DNA of 64,000 nucleotides. Origin: Actinoplanes subtropicus (GTDB taxonomy: Bacteria; Actinomycetota; Actinomycetes; Mycobacteriales; Micromonosporaceae). Below the pieces are notes generated by a model that was not told the origin of the DNA, did not search any database, and was given only the letters and a program-made list of their open reading frames with translations. Positions 26,217 to 34,539 of this stretch are shown here, piece after piece; the stretch's first letter is position 1; the number at the start of each line of letters is the position of its first letter. The position numbers and the translations under genes were made by a program. Location: the NCBI RefSeq assembly GCF_000721705.1, contig NZ_JOJL01000012.1, positions 1 to 64,000 of the forward strand. The letters run 5' to 3'.

Positions 26217-27755
26217 TTACTTGTCGGTGCGGAAGGACGTGGCGGCCCCGGGCCCCCTGCCGAAGCGTGGGGAGTGGGAGTCGTCGAGGGTGATATGGAC
26301 GGCCTGGCTGTCGCTGTAGAAATCGATGGAGCGGTAGCCGCCCTCGTGACCCAGTCCGGAGGCCTTCACGCCGCCGAACGGGGTGCGCAGGTCGCGGACG
26401 TTGTTGGAGTTGAGCCAGACCATCCCGGCATCGACGTCGTGGGCGAAGTTGTGCGCGCGGCGCAGATCATTGGTCCAGATGTAGGCGGCCAGGCCGTACT
26501 TGACGCCGTTCGCGAGAGTAAGTGCCTCCTCCTCGCTGTCGAAGGGGGTGATCGCGACGACCGGTCCAAAGATCTCTTCCTGAAAGATGCGGGCGTCGGG
26601 CTTTACGTCGGCAAAGACGGTGGGGGCGACGTAGTTGCCATGGGCCAGCTCGGGAGGAAGGCCGGCCGGCCGGCCACCGCCGGCGATCAGGCGGGCCTCG
26701 CGCTTGCCGATCTCGACGTAGCTCATCACCTTGTCGTAGTGCTCGGGGTGAACCAGAGCGCCGACCTCGGTGCGGGGGTCACCCGGGTCGCCCACGACGA
26801 CGTTTCTCGCGCGCTCGGCGTAGGCCGTGACGAAGTCGTCGTAGACGGCGCGCTCGACCAGGATGCGGCTGCCCGCGGTGCAGCGCTCGCCGTTGAGGGA
26901 GAAGACACCGAAGACGGTGGCGTCGAGCGCCGCCTCGAGGTCGGCATCGGCGAAGACGATGGCCGGGGACTTGCCGCCCAGCTCCATGGAGAGGCCTTTG
27001 AGGAAGGGAGCGGCGTTGCCGAAGATGATCTGTCCGGTGCGGCTCTCCCCGGTGAAGGAGATCAGCGGTACGTCGGGATGCTTCACGAGGGCGTCGCCGG
27101 CGGTCTCGCCGAGACCGTTGACCAGGTTGAAGACGCCGTCCGGAACGCCGGCTTCGCGGAAGATCCCGGCCCACAGCGAGGCCGACAGCGGGGTGAACTC
27201 CGCCGGCTTGAGCACGACGGTGTTGCCGGTGGCCAGTGCCGGGGCGAGTTTCCACGATTCGAGCATGAACGGGGTGTTCCACGGCGTGATGAGGCCGGCG
27301 ACGCCCTTGGGTTTGCGGTTGACGTAGTTCACCTGTCTGCCGGGCACCTTGTAGGCGTCGTCGGCCTGGCCGACCACAAGGTCGGCGAAGAAGCGGAAGT
27401 TTTCCGCCGCGCGCTGCGCCTGACCAAGGGCTTGGGTGATCGGCAGCCCGGTGTCCCAGGTCTCCAACCGGGCCAGGCGTTGGTCCTGACTTTCGACCAG
27501 ATCCGCGATCCGGTGCAGGATCCGCGAGCGCCGCCGGGGGAGCATCCTCGGCCACGAACCGTCGGCGAAGGCGCGTTTGGCGGCAGCGACGGCGAGGTCG
27601 ATGTCGGTCCGCTTGCCTGACGCCGCCGAGATATAGACCTCGTTCGTCGTCGGGTTGAGGACGTCGAATGTCTCCCCGTCGATGCTGTCGACGAACCTGC
27701 CGTCGATGAAGTGCTGGAGGCGGGCCGGAAGGTGATCCGGGACCTGTTGGGGCAT
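26217..27755 (-). CDS. hpaE: 5-carboxymethyl-2-hydroxymuconate semialdehyde dehydrogenase
   Basis: This 512-residue aldehyde dehydrogenase oxidises the ring-fission semialdehyde made by HpaD. Catalytic Glu is in MELGGKSPAIVF (about residue 266) and Cys in NGERCTAGSRIL (about 300). The ITPWNTPFMLESWK and C-terminal LRTPFGGVKASGLGHEGGY motifs match HpaE. I chose the ATG at 27755, preceded by AGGAG; the open frame continues upstream into the GntR gene but without a start signal. It is separated from GntR by 40 bases. Confidence 0.92.
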   Translation of the reverse strand: MPQQVPDHLPARLQHFIDGRFVDSIDGETFDVLNPTTNEVYISAASGKRTDIDLAVAAAKRAFADGSWPRMLPRRRSRILHRIADLVESQDQRLARLETWDTGLPITQALGQAQRAAENFRFFADLVVGQADDAYKVPGRQVNYVNRKPKGVAGLITPWNTPFMLESWKLAPALATGNTVVLKPAEFTPLSASLWAGIFREAGVPDGVFNLVNGLGETAGDALVKHPDVPLISFTGESRTGQIIFGNAAPFLKGLSMELGGKSPAIVFADADLEAALDATVFGVFSLNGERCTAGSRILVERAVYDDFVTAYAERARNVVVGDPGDPRTEVGALVHPEHYDKVMSYVEIGKREARLIAGGGRPAGLPPELAHGNYVAPTVFADVKPDARIFQEEIFGPVVAITPFDSEEEALTLANGVKYGLAAYIWTNDLRRAHNFAHDVDAGMVWLNSNNVRDLRTPFGGVKASGLGHEGGYRSIDFYSDSQAVHITLDDSHSPRFGRGPGAATSFRTDK

Positions 27756-27795
27756 GGCAGTCTCCTGGTGACGTCGATTCGGGGGTGGCCGGTGG

Positions 27796-28470
27796 CTACG
27801 CGGGGCGGGCGGCCGCTGTGTGATGGTGCTGTTCTTGGTAGGCGAGAACCGCCTCCAGGGTGTTGGTGCGGTGCCCCCGGGCGGCGACCTCGACCTCGAG
27901 CGGTGAGGCGCCCGACTCGAGGAGGACAAGAAGCGCCTCGTGTTCCCGCACGGACTGGCGTGCCCGTCCGGGCACGAACCCGAAGACCGAGTCGCGCAGC
28001 AGCGTGAGTCGCTTCCATCCGCGGTGGACCAGGTCCAGGACGTGCGGGTTGGGGCAGAGCTCGAAGAGCGCGGTGTGGAAGTCGCGGTTCAGCTCGGTGA
28101 TGCGACGGGGGTCGAAGTCGGTGACCGCGGCGCTGAGCTCCTTGTTGATCGCTCTGGCCCGCCGGATGCGGTCAGCGTCGATCAGGCCGACGGAGAGTGC
28201 GATCGCGGCGCCCTCCAGGACCGCGAGGGTCTGCATGGTGTAGCGGTACTCCTGCTCGTGCATGAAGGCGACCTGCGCGCCGACGTTGCGCTCGAACGTG
28301 ACCAGTTGCTCTGCCTCGAGGAGCCGCACCGCTTCGCGTACCGGCACGGTGCTGGTCTGGATCTCCTTGGCGATGACGTCGAGGACCAGGCGGTAGCCGG
28401 GGGAGAAACGGCCGTCCTCGATGCGGTCCTTGATGAAGCGGTAGGCCCGCTCGGTCTTGCTTTCCGTCAT
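27796..28470 (-). CDS. GntR-family regulator with FCD domain
   Basis: This 224-residue FadR-type regulator has an N-terminal winged helix (YRFIKDRIEDGRFSPGYRL, STVPVREAVRLLEAEQLVTF) and a C-terminal all-helical FCD ligand domain with the metal-binding residues Asp and His spread through LNRDFHTALFELC and VREHEALL. Its ATG overlaps the stop of the FAH-RraA gene (ATGA), so it is translated with the enzymes it probably controls. It is one of two candidates, with the TetR at 36625, to bind the ACGnnnCGTATCG elements. Confidence 0.85.
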   Translation of the reverse strand: MTESKTERAYRFIKDRIEDGRFSPGYRLVLDVIAKEIQTSTVPVREAVRLLEAEQLVTFERNVGAQVAFMHEQEYRYTMQTLAVLEGAAIALSVGLIDADRIRRARAINKELSAAVTDFDPRRITELNRDFHTALFELCPNPHVLDLVHRGWKRLTLLRDSVFGFVPGRARQSVREHEALLVLLESGASPLEVEVAARGHRTNTLEAVLAYQEQHHHTAAARPA

Positions 28471-29921
28471 GGCTGCACCTCGCTCCAGGCCTGATAGCGC
28501 TCACGCCAGGTGCCGGTGGGCGGGAACAGCCCGTCGACGGGCTGCCCCTCGGCGACACGCTGGGAAACCCACGCGTCCTGCCTCTCCTGCTCGAGGGCCG
28601 CTGCGGCGATCTCCCCGACCAGATGCTGCGGGATCACGACCACGCCGTCGTCATCCCCGACGATCACGTCGCCGGGTTGTACGGTCGTGCCGCCGCAGGT
28701 GATCGTGCCATCGACCTCCCAGGGGACATGGCGGCGGCCGAGGACCGACGGGTGGGCTCCCTGAACGAAAGCCGGGATGCCGATCGCGGCGACCGCGGCG
28801 GCGTCTCGTGCTGGTCCGTCGCTGACGATTCCCGCGGCCCCGAGGGTCTTGGCGCGCAGCGCGAGGATGTCGCCGACGGTTCCCGCGGATGCGTCACCAC
28901 GAGCCTCGATGACCAGCACCTCGCCGGACTTCAGAGAATCGAATGCGCGTTTCTGGGCGTTGTAGCCGCCGCCGTGGGACTCGAAGAGGTCGGGGCGGTG
29001 GGCGACGAACCGGAGGGTACGGGCAGTCCCGACCAGCTTCGTGCCTGGAGCGAGGGGGCGGACGCCGTCCACGGAGCTGTGGGAGTAGCCCCGCCTGCGC
29101 AACTCGGCACTGACGGTCGCGACCGCACACCGGCGTAGGGCGTCACGCGCCTGCTCGCTGAGCGAGCCCTTGGCGGGCACGGTGATGCCGGCGGACTCGG
29201 CGTCCCCCCAGGCCTCTATCCGCTGGATGTCGTCGACGACCGGCTGGGCGCTGTAGGGCGGCAGCGGCGTGGTGCCTTCGACCACGCGGGTGACGAGCCG
29301 GCCGCTGGAGGGCGCGCCGGGAGCCGAGGGCGCGTCGACCTCGACCTCGACGACGTCGCCCGGTACGGCGACCGAGGACCCTGCCGGTGTTCCGGTGAGG
29401 ATCACGTCACCGGGCTGCAGAGTGATGAGCTGAGAGAGGTCGGCCACCAGCACCCCGAACGGGAAGACGAGATCAGCGGTGGTGTCCTCCTGGACGAGGC
29501 GACCGTTCAGCCAGGTCCGCACACGCAGTGCGGTCGGATCGATGGCCGCCGCGGCGATGACTCGCGGGCCCAGCGGGGTGAATCCGTCGCCTCCCTTGTT
29601 GCGAAGATTGGCTCCCTTGTCGGCCGTGCGCAGGTCGTAGACGCCCCAGTCGTTGGCCGCGGTGACGCCGGAGACGGCGGCCCAGCCCTCTTCGGGCGTG
29701 ACGCGCCGGGTGCGCCGGCCGATGACGAGGGCGACCTCGCCCTCGTAGGCCAGCAGTTCGGTGCCCAGAGGCCGTTCGATGACGTCGCCGCTGGCGGACA
29801 CGGACGAGGTCGGCTTGACGAAGTAGGACGGGTAGGCGGGTTTGCGGCCTCGCTGGGCGATGCGGGAGGGGTAGTTCAGGTGCAGCGCGATGACCTTCCC
29901 CGGAGGCTCCAGAGCGCTCAC
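28467..29921 (-). CDS. fused FAH-domain and RraA-domain enzyme (HpaG-like)
   Basis: This 484-residue protein carries two different domains. Residues 1 to about 220 are an FAH fold with the metal motif YEGEVALVIGR (Glu60, Glu62), AANDWGVYDLR and GDVILTGTPAGSS, as in the decarboxylase/isomerase HpaG. Residues about 255 to 460 are an RraA/MenG-like fold with the signature GIVSDGPARDAAA and GGTTVQPGDVIVGDDDGVVV, the metal-binding site of HMG/CHA aldolases and oxaloacetate decarboxylases. Classical HpaG is two FAH repeats, so this replaces one repeat with an unrelated fold. The GTG start overlaps hpaI (GTGA). It probably performs the decarboxylation of 5-oxopent-3-ene-1,2,5-tricarboxylate. Confidence 0.85.
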   Translation of the reverse strand: MSALEPPGKVIALHLNYPSRIAQRGRKPAYPSYFVKPTSSVSASGDVIERPLGTELLAYEGEVALVIGRRTRRVTPEEGWAAVSGVTAANDWGVYDLRTADKGANLRNKGGDGFTPLGPRVIAAAAIDPTALRVRTWLNGRLVQEDTTADLVFPFGVLVADLSQLITLQPGDVILTGTPAGSSVAVPGDVVEVEVDAPSAPGAPSSGRLVTRVVEGTTPLPPYSAQPVVDDIQRIEAWGDAESAGITVPAKGSLSEQARDALRRCAVATVSAELRRRGYSHSSVDGVRPLAPGTKLVGTARTLRFVAHRPDLFESHGGGYNAQKRAFDSLKSGEVLVIEARGDASAGTVGDILALRAKTLGAAGIVSDGPARDAAAVAAIGIPAFVQGAHPSVLGRRHVPWEVDGTITCGGTTVQPGDVIVGDDDGVVVIPQHLVGEIAAAALEQERQDAWVSQRVAEGQPVDGLFPPTGTWRERYQAWSEVQP

Positions 29922-30706
29922 GGCATCTCCTTGATGTAGTCAGCAGCGAGTTTCTCGCTGCCTCGGGCGAGCAACTGGACGTCGGCGCCGACGAGGATGA
30001 AGTCGGCGCCGGCGGCCAGGTAGCGCCGCGCGAGTGTGGGGGCGAAGGCGTTGACGCCGACGGGGGTGTGCGCGCGGCGGCCGGCCGCGATGCACCGCAG
30101 CACGCTGTCGACGACGTCGGGGTGGTCCTGCTGGCCGAGCATGCCCATCGAGGCGGCCAGGTCGGAGGGGCCGACGAAGATGCCGTCGATGCCGGGCGTC
30201 CGGGCGATGGCGTCGACGTTCGCGACCGCCGTGGCGCTCTCGATCTGGACGTAGACCGACAGCGTGTCGCGCGCCGTCGCGAGGTAGCCGTCCACCCGGT
30301 TCCATCGGGAGGCCCGGGCCAGGGCGCTTCCGACGCCGCGGATTCCCTCGGGTGGGTAGGACGTCGCCCGGGCCACCTCCGCCGCCTGCTCGGGCGTATC
30401 GACCATCGGTACGAGGAGGTTCTGGACGCCCAGGTCGAGGTACTGCTTGATGGTCACGGCGTCCGCGACCGGAGGCCGGACGATGGGCGTCGCCGGGAGC
30501 CCGTGCACCGCCTGGAGCTGGGCCAGGATGGACTCCAGGCCGTTGGGGCTGTGCTCGGCGTCGACGAGCACCCAGTCCACGCCGCTACCGGCACAGATCT
30601 CCGCGACGAGCGGGCTGCCGCTGCAGACCCAGATGCCGACGAGAGGGCGGTCGGTCGCGGCGAGCGCCTGCCGGAAGGTCGGGTCGAGGCTCAAGCGAAG
30701 CGGCAC
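29918..30706 (-). CDS. hpaI: 4-hydroxy-2-oxoheptanedioate aldolase
   Basis: This 262-residue class II aldolase of the HpcH/HpaI family splits 4-hydroxy-2-oxoheptanedioate into pyruvate and succinic semialdehyde. The catalytic base is in LVDAEHSPNG (His52), with the arginine in PIVRPP, the metal Glu in VYVQIESATAVANVD and Asp in FVGPSDLAASMG. Its start overlaps the end of the hydratase gene by 16 bases and its stop overlaps the fusion gene. Length and motif order agree with HpaI. Confidence 0.92.
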   Translation of the reverse strand: MPLRLSLDPTFRQALAATDRPLVGIWVCSGSPLVAEICAGSGVDWVLVDAEHSPNGLESILAQLQAVHGLPATPIVRPPVADAVTIKQYLDLGVQNLLVPMVDTPEQAAEVARATSYPPEGIRGVGSALARASRWNRVDGYLATARDTLSVYVQIESATAVANVDAIARTPGIDGIFVGPSDLAASMGMLGQQDHPDVVDSVLRCIAAGRRAHTPVGVNAFAPTLARRYLAAGADFILVGADVQLLARGSEKLAADYIKEMP

Positions 30707-31476
30707 GTGATCGCCCCCAGCGTTCCGTAGTCAGCGTGGACGGTGTCGCCGCGCTCGACCCACATCGGACGGGTGAAGGAGCCGGCCAGAATGATGTCGC
30801 CGGCCCGGAGGCTGGTCTGATGGTGCTGGAGTTTGTTCGCCAGCCAGGCCACGCCGCTCGCGGGGTGATTGAGCACTCCCGCGGCGACGCCGGTCTCCTC
30901 GATGGTCTGGTTGCGATAGAGCAGGGCGCCCACCCAGCGCAGGTCGACCGCGTCGACGGCGACGGGGCGACCGCCCAGGACCATCGCGCCCATGGCGGCG
31001 TTGTCACTGATCGTGTCGACTATCGTTCTGCCGCTCAGCTCGATGTGCGAGTTGAGGATCTCCAGCGCAGGGACGACGTATCTGGTCGCCGACAGAACGT
31101 CGAAGACCGTGCAGTGCGGGACGTCGAGCGGTTGGTCGAGGACGAATGCGAGCTCAACCTCGACCCGTACGTTGGAGTAGTTGGCGAAGGGCACGACGGC
31201 GCCGTTCTCGAACACCATGTCGTCGAAGATCACGCCGTAGTCGGGCTCGGTGATGCCGGTCGCGGCCTGCATCACCCTCGACGTCAGACCGATCTTGCGG
31301 CCCACGACCCGATGCCCGGCGTCGGCTCGACGCCGGGCCCAGAGCGCCTGGACGGCGTAGGCGTCCTCGACCGTCATGCCGGGGTAGCGAGCGGTCAGCA
31401 GCGGAACGACCGAGCGCGTTCGGTCCGCCTCGAGCAACTCGTCGGCGATGCTCTCGATCTGGGAGGGTCCGAGCAT
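30691..31476 (-). CDS. hpaH: 2-oxohept-4-ene-1,7-dioate hydratase
   Basis: This 261-residue protein of the MhpD/HpaH hydratase family (FAH superfamily) has the metal-binding E-x-E in NVRVEVELAFVL (about residue 107) and the N-terminal AYAVQALWARRRADAGHRVVG typical of the group. It adds water to the enol acid before HpaI cleaves it. It lies three bases after the NRAMP gene and overlaps hpaI, consistent with one transcript. Confidence 0.9.
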   Translation of the reverse strand: MLGPSQIESIADELLEADRTRSVVPLLTARYPGMTVEDAYAVQALWARRRADAGHRVVGRKIGLTSRVMQAATGITEPDYGVIFDDMVFENGAVVPFANYSNVRVEVELAFVLDQPLDVPHCTVFDVLSATRYVVPALEILNSHIELSGRTIVDTISDNAAMGAMVLGGRPVAVDAVDLRWVGALLYRNQTIEETGVAAGVLNHPASGVAWLANKLQHHQTSLRAGDIILAGSFTRPMWVERGDTVHADYGTLGAITCRFA

Positions 31477-31479
31477 GGG

Positions 31480-32757
31480 TTATCCCTTCAGCGTCAGGAC
31501 GAGCAGGAGGAGGTTGAGAGTGACGATCCCTAGGGCGACGACCGTTCCGGCGATGCGAAGGGCGGCTCGGTTGGCGAAGGAGCCCATCACCTCGCGGTCT
31601 GCCGTCAGGCGGATGAGGGGTATCAATGCCAGCGGAATGCCGATGGACAGGACGACCTGGCTCAGCACCAAGGCCCGAGAGGGGTCGACGCCGGTGGCGA
31701 GCACAACCAGGGCGGGGATGATCGTCACGACCCGTCGGGTGATGACAGGCACGCTGACCTTCAGCAGGCCCGCCATGATCTCGGACCCGGCATAGCCGCC
31801 GAGCGTCGTCGACGCCAGACCGGACGCCAACAGGCCCACCGCGAACACCAGGCCGACGCCCGCGCCGATATGGGCGGTCATCGCGCTCGCGGCCCCTTGG
31901 AGGGTATCCGTATCCCCGATGCCTCGCAGGGCCGCGGCGGCCAGCAGAAGCATGGCGAGGTTGACGCTCCCGGCCACAGCGAGAGCGGACCCGACGTCCC
32001 AGCGAGTCGCCCTGAGCAGCTTGTCGGCCAGCCCCGAGGGTACGGGGACGCCGGGTGCGCAGTGGCGGTCACGCGCGAGGCTGGAGTGCGCGTAGATCGC
32101 GTGCGGCATCACGGTGGCACCGACGACCGCGGCAGCGAGGAGCACCGAATCGGTCCCCGAGAAGCGCGGTGCCACACCACCCAGCGCGCCGAGCCAGTCG
32201 ACGTGGCTGACCGCCAGGCCCGAGGTGAAACCGATCACGATGACGGCCAGCATGCCGATGAGCACAGCTTCGAACGTCCGCTGCCGGCGGCGCGATTGAA
32301 GCGCCAGCATCCCGAAGGAGACGGCACCGACGATCAGCCCTCCCAGGACAAGAGGGAGGCCGAACAGGATCCGCAGAGCCAGGGCGCCGCCGATCACCTC
32401 GGCCACCTCGGTCGCGACGATGGTCACTTCGGCCTGGGCCCAGTACAGCAGCCGCCAGCGGCCGGACAGGCGCGCCCGCATCTGCTCGGGGAGGCTGCGG
32501 CCAGTGACGATCCCGAGCTTGGCGGACAGGTACTGCGCAACCACGGCGGCGATATTCGCCAGCAGCAGCACCCATACGAGCAAGAAGCCGTACCGGGCAC
32601 CGGCGGTCAGGTTCGTCGCGACATTCCCAGGGTCCACGTACGCGATCGACGCGACGAACGCGGGCCCCATCAGCCGGACCAAGTGTCCACCGTTGAACGA
32701 CCGGCCGCGTTTCTCTGTCGGCCAAGCAGTCGCCTGGACCTCTTCCTGAACCGTCAT
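31480..32757 (-). CDS. NRAMP-family Mn2+/Fe2+ importer
   Basis: This 425-residue protein has about eleven membrane segments. The first metal-binding helix carries DPGN (residues 42-45) and the sixth carries ATVMPHAIYAHS (Met217, His219), where Met selects soft divalent transition metals. A GGAGGG-rich leader precedes the ATG. It is the first gene of the hpa operon, with only three bases before hpaH, an unusual place for a metal importer. The operon ends in a mononuclear Fe or Mn dioxygenase and contains FAH-type enzymes that need Mg or Mn, so supplying the cofactor is the likely reason. Confidence 0.88.
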   Translation of the reverse strand: MTVQEEVQATAWPTEKRGRSFNGGHLVRLMGPAFVASIAYVDPGNVATNLTAGARYGFLLVWVLLLANIAAVVAQYLSAKLGIVTGRSLPEQMRARLSGRWRLLYWAQAEVTIVATEVAEVIGGALALRILFGLPLVLGGLIVGAVSFGMLALQSRRRQRTFEAVLIGMLAVIVIGFTSGLAVSHVDWLGALGGVAPRFSGTDSVLLAAAVVGATVMPHAIYAHSSLARDRHCAPGVPVPSGLADKLLRATRWDVGSALAVAGSVNLAMLLLAAAALRGIGDTDTLQGAASAMTAHIGAGVGLVFAVGLLASGLASTTLGGYAGSEIMAGLLKVSVPVITRRVVTIIPALVVLATGVDPSRALVLSQVVLSIGIPLALIPLIRLTADREVMGSFANRAALRIAGTVVALGIVTLNLLLLVLTLKG

Positions 32758-32811
32758 GGTGGCCCTCCCTCCTGGTCCGGTTCTCGTATATGAAATCGTA
32801 GATGCGGTTCA

Positions 32812-32830
32812 GAACGTAGCGTATCGAATG
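32812..32830 (+). promoter_or_regulatory. regulon element ACGnnnCGTATCG, copy 6
   Basis: ACGTAGCGTATCGAATG starts at 32814, about 55 bases upstream of the NRAMP start. It is one of two copies in this 151-base divergent promoter region. Confidence 0.6.
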
Positions 32831-32851
32831 AGATCCGGGAAGAGTGACTAG

Positions 32852-32868
32852 GAACCGATACGGGCCGT
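32852..32868 (-). promoter_or_regulatory. regulon element ACGnnnCGTATCG, copy 7
   Basis: Minus-strand reading ACGGCCCGTATCGGTTC; it sits about 40 bases before the FAH start at 32909. With copy 6 it gives one element per divergent operon. Confidence 0.6.
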
Positions 32869-32908
32869 ACCGTATAGTGTGGCCAGGTCAACCGAAAGGG
32901 AGTCACCC

Positions 32909-33916
32909 ATGAAGTTGGGACGGATCGAGGTCCAAGGCCCGGACGGCGCCGAGCCCCGGGTCGTGGCGGCGGAGCCGGAGAACGCAAGGGTCATCGACCT
33001 GAAGAAGGCGTACGCCCTCGCGCTTCAGAAGGGCGGCGCCACGGTCGAGGGGTCACGGCACCTCGCCCACGCGACCTTCCGTGACCTCACTCAGGGCATC
33101 TCGACCGGCGACTTCTTCCTCCAGGCGGCGCACGAGGCGCTCAAGGCAGCTGACGACGCCTCCTTGCCGATCGCAGAGGTCACCTGGAAGGCCGCGATCA
33201 AGCCGCCGGTGATCCGGGACAGCCTGACTTTCAACGGGCACATCAAGAATTTCTTCGGCAACGTCATGAAGTCCGTCCCGACGCGGGCCGTCTACGAGCG
33301 GCCGGGGTTCTTCAAGGGCTCGACGGCGACGATCTACGGAACGAACGAGACGATCCCGTACCCCGACATCACCGAACAGCTCGACTACGAGCTCGAGATC
33401 GGCTTCATCATCGGCAAGCCGGGCCGGAACGTCACGCCGGAGGACGCGTTCCGGCACGTCTTCGGTATCACGATCTTCAACGACTGGTCCCTGCGCGACG
33501 TGCAGGTGCTGGAGAGCCCGATCGGCATGGGGGCGCAGCACTCGAAGGACTTCGCCTACGGGATCGGCCCCTGGATCGTCACCCTCGACGAGATCCCGTC
33601 GGTCATCGGTCTCACCGGCCAGGTGCGCGTCAACGGCGCGGTCTGGTCCGATACCAAGGTCGAGGATTTCATCTGGAAGCCGGAGGAAACCGTCTCGTAC
33701 GTCTCGCAGTTCGACGGCCTCCAGCCCGGCGACCTCATCGGCTCCGGCACCATGGCGTTCGGCGCGGGCGTCGAGCTGAGAAAGTTCCTGCAGCCCGGCG
33801 ATGTGCTCGAGCTCGAGCTGGAGCGCGTCGGGATCCTTCGCAACCCCATCTCGGCCAGCAAGGAGTCCGCGTCCTGGTGGCCGACCCCGCAGCCGTTCCC
33901 CTTCGAGGAGGCCTGA
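32909..33916 (+). CDS. fumarylacetoacetate hydrolase family protein
   Basis: This 335-residue FAH-superfamily enzyme has the metal motif LDYELEIGFIIGK (about residues 160-172) and FNDWSLRDVQ. The C terminus carries GDLIGSGTMAFGAG, as in fumarylpyruvate and acylpyruvate hydrolases. AAGGGAG precedes the ATG. It is the first gene of an operon with a cupin protein and an acyl-CoA synthetase, divergent from the hpa operon. It is the third FAH-type protein of the island and probably hydrolyses a different diketo acid, perhaps giving acetoacetate, because a ligase for that acid follows. That last point is inference. Confidence 0.85.
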   Translation: MKLGRIEVQGPDGAEPRVVAAEPENARVIDLKKAYALALQKGGATVEGSRHLAHATFRDLTQGISTGDFFLQAAHEALKAADDASLPIAEVTWKAAIKPPVIRDSLTFNGHIKNFFGNVMKSVPTRAVYERPGFFKGSTATIYGTNETIPYPDITEQLDYELEIGFIIGKPGRNVTPEDAFRHVFGITIFNDWSLRDVQVLESPIGMGAQHSKDFAYGIGPWIVTLDEIPSVIGLTGQVRVNGAVWSDTKVEDFIWKPEETVSYVSQFDGLQPGDLIGSGTMAFGAGVELRKFLQPGDVLELELERVGILRNPISASKESASWWPTPQPFPFEEA

Positions 33917-33918
33917 GC

Positions 33919-34539
33919 ATGTCGTCGATCATGCCCCGCCCGCCGGTCCGGCGCGTTGTCACGGGCCACGATGACCGAGGCCGAGCGGTCATCCTCTCCG
34001 ACGGGCCGGCGCCCAACACGTTCCGCTCCGCCGCCATCGCCGGATTCGGTGCATCCGTCGCCTGGTTTACGGCCTCTCCGCAGATCGACATGGTCACGCA
34101 CGATGACAGCGCACCCGCCGAATCCATCGAGAACATCGGTTTCCCGACGCCCGGCCAGACGGTCTTCCGTGTCGCCGACTTCCCGCCGGACGCCAGCTAC
34201 CCGAAGAACGCGGGGGACACGATCTTCGATGAGATCGACGGCCACGAGGAGCGGGTGACGAGCGACGACGGCGCCGACCAGAAGCATTTCTGGTTCCACC
34301 GAACCGACTCGCTCGACTACGCGATCGTCCTCGACGGCGAGATCACTCTGATCGTCGACGAGGGTGAGGTGACGTTGAAGGCCGGCGACGTGGCGGTTCA
34401 GCGCGCCACAGCCCACGCCTGGTCGAACCGCACGGACAGGATCGCCCGGGTCGCCTTCGTCCTGATCGGTACCGAGCCGATCAGTCCGGCCGAGATCGCC
34501 GCCCAGCGCACGGGGGCGCAGGCCTCCTCGCCGGCGTGA
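33919..34539 (+). CDS. cupin-domain protein
   Basis: This 206-residue protein starts just after the FAH stop. The C-terminal half is a cupin (HFWFHRTDSLDYAIVLDGEI, then ITLIVDEGEVTLKAGDVAVQ and ATAHAWSNR). The N-terminal 90 residues (VVTGHDDRGRAVILSDGPAP) are conserved in a group of cupins found in aromatic gene clusters. Only some metal-binding His/Glu positions of motif 1 are kept, so catalysis is uncertain. Isomerase, dioxygenase or ligand-binding roles are all possible. It overlaps the next gene by GTGA. Confidence 0.75.
   Translation: MSSIMPRPPVRRVVTGHDDRGRAVILSDGPAPNTFRSAAIAGFGASVAWFTASPQIDMVTHDDSAPAESIENIGFPTPGQTVFRVADFPPDASYPKNAGDTIFDEIDGHEERVTSDDGADQKHFWFHRTDSLDYAIVLDGEITLIVDEGEVTLKAGDVAVQRATAHAWSNRTDRIARVAFVLIGTEPISPAEIAAQRTGAQASSPA

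Noticed and set aside
25152..27620. 822-codon open frame on the plus strand opposite hpaD and hpaE
   Set aside because: It is a shadow of the two hpa genes, valine/glycine-rich with no motif, and has no ribosome-binding site.
32909..33916. Assignment of this FAH protein as HpaG of the homoprotocatechuate route
   Set aside because: The operon on the other strand already contains an FAH-RraA HpaG-like enzyme between hpaI and hpaE; this one is divergent and linked to acetoacetyl-CoA synthetase.
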